A stretch of DNA of 64,000 nt from PUPG01 sp964463915 (GTDB taxonomy: Bacteria; Bacteroidota; Bacteroidia; Bacteroidales; UBA7960). Location: the NCBI GenBank assembly GCA_964463915.1, contig CAYXEH010000008.1, positions 11,343 to 75,342 on the forward strand. The letters are read 5' to 3'. The notes beneath the pieces are model-generated. The model saw nothing but the letters and a program-made list of their open reading frames with translations. It ran no database searches and was not told the origin of the DNA. A program made the translations under genes and the position numbers. Positions 60,618 to 64,000 of the stretch are shown here, piece after piece (the stretch's first letter is position 1; each line of letters starts with the position of its first letter).

Positions 60618-60967
60618 CAACATTGAGCATGTTCAATCTAACATTCATGAAATAATGTGGCACCACCCCCAGCCCACACCCTACTTCCTGCTCCCGGAAA
60701 TATGTAAAAACACCTGTCAGGCTCCCTCACCCATAGAACAAACCCTGAATCACCCAGGGCAATGAACAATACACAAGAAACAAAACCAGGATACCACAAG
60801 GTCACTTTATCCCACTGACTATACCCCCCCTGAAGAAACTCACAAAACCACTATCTTTATCATCGGAATGGCCTTTAAACAACATTTTATAATTCAACCA
60901 TACGGGTTCCAAACTTCACCAGAACCCAGACCAAGTATTAATTAAAAGTACATCATAATACCCAAGT
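60618..60967. other. Gene-free region before the U32 gene
   Basis: 350 bases with no credible gene on either strand. It is A/C-rich on the plus strand, with no clear terminator or recognised RNA. It must hold the promoters of lipB (minus) and the U32 gene (plus), but no exact TAnnTTTG box was found near either start. Confidence 0.5.
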
Positions 60968-62224
60968 ATGGATTTCGGAAAACAAAATATAGAAATCATG
61001 GCTCCGGCCGGATCTTACGAGTCATTAATGGCTGCGATACAAGGCGGGGCCAATTCCGTTTATTTCGGAGTCGGAAAACTGAATATGCGCAGCCGCTCCT
61101 CACAGAACTTCTCCCTGGAAGACCTGGAACGAATTGCCGGCATCTGCAGAGAGCACAATGTGAGGTCCTATCTGACCCTCAATGCCATCATTTACGATGA
61201 GGAACTCCCGGCAATGCGGCAAACAATAGATCGGGCCAAGGAGGCGGGAATTTCCGCCGTCATAGTATCGGATGTGTCGGTGATCGAATATGCCCGTAGC
61301 CGGGACATGAAAATCCACATGTCAACCCAGTGCAACATTACCAACCTTCAAGAAGTCAGGTTCTACGCAAAATATGCCAGTGTAATGGTTTTGGCAAGAG
61401 AACTGAGTCTTGAACAGGTGCACCAGATTGCACAGGGAATAGAAAGAGAGGATATTCGTGACCCTTACGGAGACCAGGTAAAACTCGAGATCTTTGTACA
61501 TGGGGCATTATGTATGGCTATTAGCGGCAAGTGCTACCTCAGCCTTGACAATATGAATTATTCGGCCAACAGGGGTGCCTGTCTCCAGCTCTGCAGAAGG
61601 GCCTATACGGTAACTGATAAGGATGAAGGCTATGAACTGGAAGTGGATCATCAATATATCATGTCTCCCAAGGATTTATGCACAATCGGATTTGCGGACA
61701 AGATCATGCAAGCCGGCGTGCAGGTTTTTAAAATTGAGGGGCGTGGCCGCGGACCGGATTACGTCAAAACGGCAACAGCTTGCTACAAAGAAGCTGTGGA
61801 GGCAATTCAGGAAGGAAGTTACACTAAAGAGAAAGTGGATAAATGGACCAGACGCCTGCGGGGAGTTTTTAACCGTGGTTTCTGGGACGGATATTATCTG
61901 GGTCGTACCATGGGTGAATGGTCAGAGCGATATGGCTCGCAGGCTACACGACAAAAACATTATATCGGACGGGTCACGAATTATTTTTCGAGGCTGGAAG
62001 TGGCCGAGATCACCATGGAAACCGGCAGTTTTTCTGCCGGTGACATTCTCATGATTACCGGCCCCACCACAGGTGTGCTGGAGATTGAACCACAAGAGAT
62101 CCGGGTAGAAGACAGTAGTGTGCCGGCTACACACAAAGGAGACCAATGTTCTGTAAAAGTACCTGAACTTGTACGGCGCGGGGATAAAGTTTTCCGCGTA
62201 GACGTCCGGGAAGACAGGTTTTAG
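60968..62224 (+). CDS. U32-family peptidase-like protein
   Basis: 418 residues. The N-terminal TIM-barrel part begins APAGSYESLMAAIQGGANSVYFG. The U32 cysteine signature is GALCMAISGKCYLS then NRGACLQLCRR (near 180-220). FKIEGRGRGPDYVK is followed by a C-terminal beta-domain (about 330-418). Characterised relatives (RlhA, TrhP/YegQ) hydroxylate RNA bases using prephenate and iron-sulfur clusters rather than cutting proteins, so an RNA-modifying role is plausible. Which RNA cannot be told here. Confidence 0.92.
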   Translation: MDFGKQNIEIMAPAGSYESLMAAIQGGANSVYFGVGKLNMRSRSSQNFSLEDLERIAGICREHNVRSYLTLNAIIYDEELPAMRQTIDRAKEAGISAVIVSDVSVIEYARSRDMKIHMSTQCNITNLQEVRFYAKYASVMVLARELSLEQVHQIAQGIEREDIRDPYGDQVKLEIFVHGALCMAISGKCYLSLDNMNYSANRGACLQLCRRAYTVTDKDEGYELEVDHQYIMSPKDLCTIGFADKIMQAGVQVFKIEGRGRGPDYVKTATACYKEAVEAIQEGSYTKEKVDKWTRRLRGVFNRGFWDGYYLGRTMGEWSERYGSQATRQKHYIGRVTNYFSRLEVAEITMETGSFSAGDILMITGPTTGVLEIEPQEIRVEDSSVPATHKGDQCSVKVPELVRRGDKVFRVDVREDRF

Positions 62225-62294
62225 ATGATGGTTGGTCATTTGTTCTCATGGGCCACAAAAAAACTCCTTAATCCAAGCATGTAGAAATATTTTG

Positions 62295-62302
62295 TATGTT
62301 TG
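62295..62302 (+). promoter_or_regulatory. Candidate -7 box of the coiled-coil/TlpA operon
   Basis: TATGTTTG matches TAnnTTTG, 146 bases before ATG 62448. The leader between contains no convincing gene. Confidence 0.35.
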
Positions 62303-62447
62303 TCTTTTTTAAATACATCATTAACCTGTCCCAAAACAAGGCTTCACCTCTTCTGTAATCAAGGGATCGGGCAAAAACAATATGGCGTGTGTTATAAAGA
62401 GTTGTATGCAAGTTTAAAGAACCAAAACCCAATAGATTATAAAAACT

Positions 62448-62984
62448 ATGAAAAATTCAGCTCTTTCAGTCCTTTTAATTTTAGGACTTTCACTGACAAT
62501 TGCAGCACAGGCAGATAACACGTGTGGCCTGGAAAGGCAAATTGAGAAACTTAAGGCACAGGCTCAATATGACATTGAGACCGTGAAACTACAAACTGCA
62601 CTTCAGATCTCTCAAATTGAATCCCATGGTCAGGATACCTTGACTTTGATAATTAATCAGGGGCAAGAACAAATACTCGTTCTGAAATCAGAAGCAGAGA
62701 CAGATTATTTTGAGTTGAAAAAAAGAGCTCTAAACAATCCAATAAACAGGCACCTTAGGCAGAGACATTTTGAAAGAAAGTTTGAAGACCTTGAAATAAA
62801 GTATGAATTATTGCTTTCAAATCTGGAGACAGAGTATGAACAGAAAATAAATTCACTAACTACTCAATTCCAACAGAGAATAAATTTGTTAGAGACCAAT
62901 GCTGACCTTCAAATCCGGCAAATAGAGTTGGAATATGAAAAGGAGGCATCTATGCTGCTGAACCAGTTAAAAACACCTGCATAA
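62448..62984 (+). CDS. Exported coiled-coil protein of unknown function
   Basis: 178 residues. A signal peptide ends near TIAAQA (about 22). The rest is nearly all charged heptad-like sequence (LERQIEKLKAQAQYDIETVKLQ and YELLLSNLETEYEQKINSL type), suggesting a long periplasmic coiled coil. A single Cys (NTCGLE) lies just after the signal. It belongs to no family I recognise. It ends shortly before a TlpA-like gene and is likely in the same operon. Confidence 0.75.
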   Translation: MKNSALSVLLILGLSLTIAAQADNTCGLERQIEKLKAQAQYDIETVKLQTALQISQIESHGQDTLTLIINQGQEQILVLKSEAETDYFELKKRALNNPINRHLRQRHFERKFEDLEIKYELLLSNLETEYEQKINSLTTQFQQRINLLETNADLQIRQIELEYEKEASMLLNQLKTPA

Positions 62985-63041
62985 AAAGTGTTGTATAAGC
63001 TTAATGCGGGCAGGATGCCTGATAATAAACATCTGATGATA

Positions 63042-63989
63042 ATGAAAAAACCACTTGATGTACATTTGGCGATAATACTTTTTATTGTTCTGAGTATTAC
63101 TGCAATTTTGCCCGGCTGCAAGCAAATGTCGGAAGAAAATAATACGGAGGAGATATTTCTGAAAACCAACCTTACTTCAGAAGCTCCGAAATCCCTTGAA
63201 CCTACAATGGAATTTATTGCAAGTCAAATGAGTCTGAGTGATTTAAAATATGCTTCCTTAGAGACAGGAATAGATTCAGTCAGTATTTATTTTGGTTCAA
63301 TGAAACAGTTTGACAATCCGGGACATTGGATTTCTTTAGCAATTAATGATTCAATATTGAGTTGGAGTACTGTTGTCCTCCTGGACACTGATACGTTTGA
63401 ATTCCCATCTAACAATGTCGACCTGAATTTCGATAACGACACAAAAAGAATTTCATTATGCGTTATGCACAATCCGGATACAAACGAAGTCTTTTATACC
63501 TGGCTTCAACAAGGCGAAATAATTAATCATGCACAAATAATGAACATAGATAACCCAATCCAGATTAATCACCCTTTTCCCGACCTAGAAGTCTCCTTAT
63601 TGAGTGAAGGGGCCTTTAAAATCAATGATTTGTCGGGCAAATACGTTGTCATTAACTGGTGGCATACGGGTTGCGGGCCTTGCGTTGCAGCAATACCAGG
63701 ATTGAATCAGTTGGTAACAAAATACAAAGATCACCCGGATGTTGAGTTTATAGCGATCGCTGCTGACAGCAAGGAAAGAGTTGAGGGATTATTGGAAAAA
63801 AAAGAGTTTAAGTTTTTACAATCATTAGGAAACAAAGAATCAACCGAGATATTTGGAGAATCATTTCCCAAATATGTAATAGTGAACCCTGAGGGAGTTG
63901 TAACTTATTTAGCCAGTGGTGGCTCGGAAAATAGTCACGAAGGAATTGATCGTTCATTATTACAGCAAATAGAAACGACGAAACGCTAA
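63042..63989 (+). CDS. TlpA-like thioredoxin-fold lipoprotein
   Basis: 315 residues from ATG 63042 (a TTG further up is in frame). The lipoprotein signal ends TAILPGC (Cys about 25). A middle region (about 30-175) has no recognised motif. The C-terminal TlpA/AhpC-type domain has NWWHTGCGPCVAAIPGLNQL with the redox pair Cys211-Cys214, then FPKYVIVNPEGVV. It probably acts as a periplasmic thiol-disulfide oxidoreductase. Pairing with the coiled-coil gene before it (57 bases between) suggests a shared, unknown role. Confidence 0.87.
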   Translation: MKKPLDVHLAIILFIVLSITAILPGCKQMSEENNTEEIFLKTNLTSEAPKSLEPTMEFIASQMSLSDLKYASLETGIDSVSIYFGSMKQFDNPGHWISLAINDSILSWSTVVLLDTDTFEFPSNNVDLNFDNDTKRISLCVMHNPDTNEVFYTWLQQGEIINHAQIMNIDNPIQINHPFPDLEVSLLSEGAFKINDLSGKYVVINWWHTGCGPCVAAIPGLNQLVTKYKDHPDVEFIAIAADSKERVEGLLEKKEFKFLQSLGNKESTEIFGESFPKYVIVNPEGVVTYLASGGSENSHEGIDRSLLQQIETTKR

Positions 63990-64000
63990 GAAGGTTGTTG

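Noticed and set aside
62296..62358. Small ORF starting at ATG 62296 upstream of the coiled-coil gene
   Set aside because: It overlaps the candidate -7 box and has no conserved feature.

Overview
The window reads as a chromosomal segment of a Bacteroidetes bacterium, most likely a marine or saline Bacteroidales/Marinilabiliales-type lineage (the order is inference). The supporting marks are a SusC/SusD/SusE operon, a type IX secretion sorting domain, FISUMP-domain and InlB-repeat surface proteins, an S46 dipeptidyl-peptidase, an ExbB-ExbD-ExbD cluster, few Shine-Dalgarno sites, and -7 boxes of the TAnnTTTG type seen in this phylum.

Region 1-25876 (minus strand) is one enormous secreted repeat protein. 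It is cut by a 100-N assembly gap (5468-5567) and runs off the left edge with no stop. If the gap is closed it encodes at least 8592 residues (roughly 0.9 MDa). From the N terminus it has a signal peptide, a Gly-rich module, InlB-type repeats into which four LamG domains are inserted (one LamG itself carries an inserted Gly-rich domain), a second copy of the Gly-rich module, about 35 InlB/Flg_new_2-type repeats interrupted by a GLUG domain, and at least 29 tandem divergent InlB repeats of about 80-90 residues. Divergent from it (26355-31595) is a two-gene surface operon: a small protein with a T9SS-type C-terminus and a 1585-residue protein that joins a YadA-like head of 23 x 14 residues to two FISUMP domains. 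Together these genes form a cell-surface/adhesion island of about 31 kb.

Region 31684-45112 is mostly housekeeping. It holds argS; mgtE under an M-box magnesium riboswitch with its own terminator; a PAS-LuxR regulator; an M28 lipoprotein peptidase; tRNA-Ser(GGA); an exbB-small membrane protein-exbD-exbD operon ending in a strong terminator; and a minus-strand cluster of a SprT-like metalloprotein, mannose-1-phosphate guanylyltransferase, an S46 peptidase and an intracellular YD-repeat protein.

Region 45285-63989 holds an MlaE/MlaF-type lipid ABC transporter followed by a MacB-like permease, gpmI, and a LacI regulator divergent from susC-susD-susE with a perfect 16-bp LacI-type operator between them. 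After these come a YitT-family protein, Xaa-His dipeptidase pepD, lipB, a U32 peptidase-family protein, and a coiled-coil exported protein paired with a TlpA-like thioredoxin lipoprotein. Several short intergenic repeats (a hairpin pair, a 23-bp tandem and a 16-bp tandem) lie between these genes.
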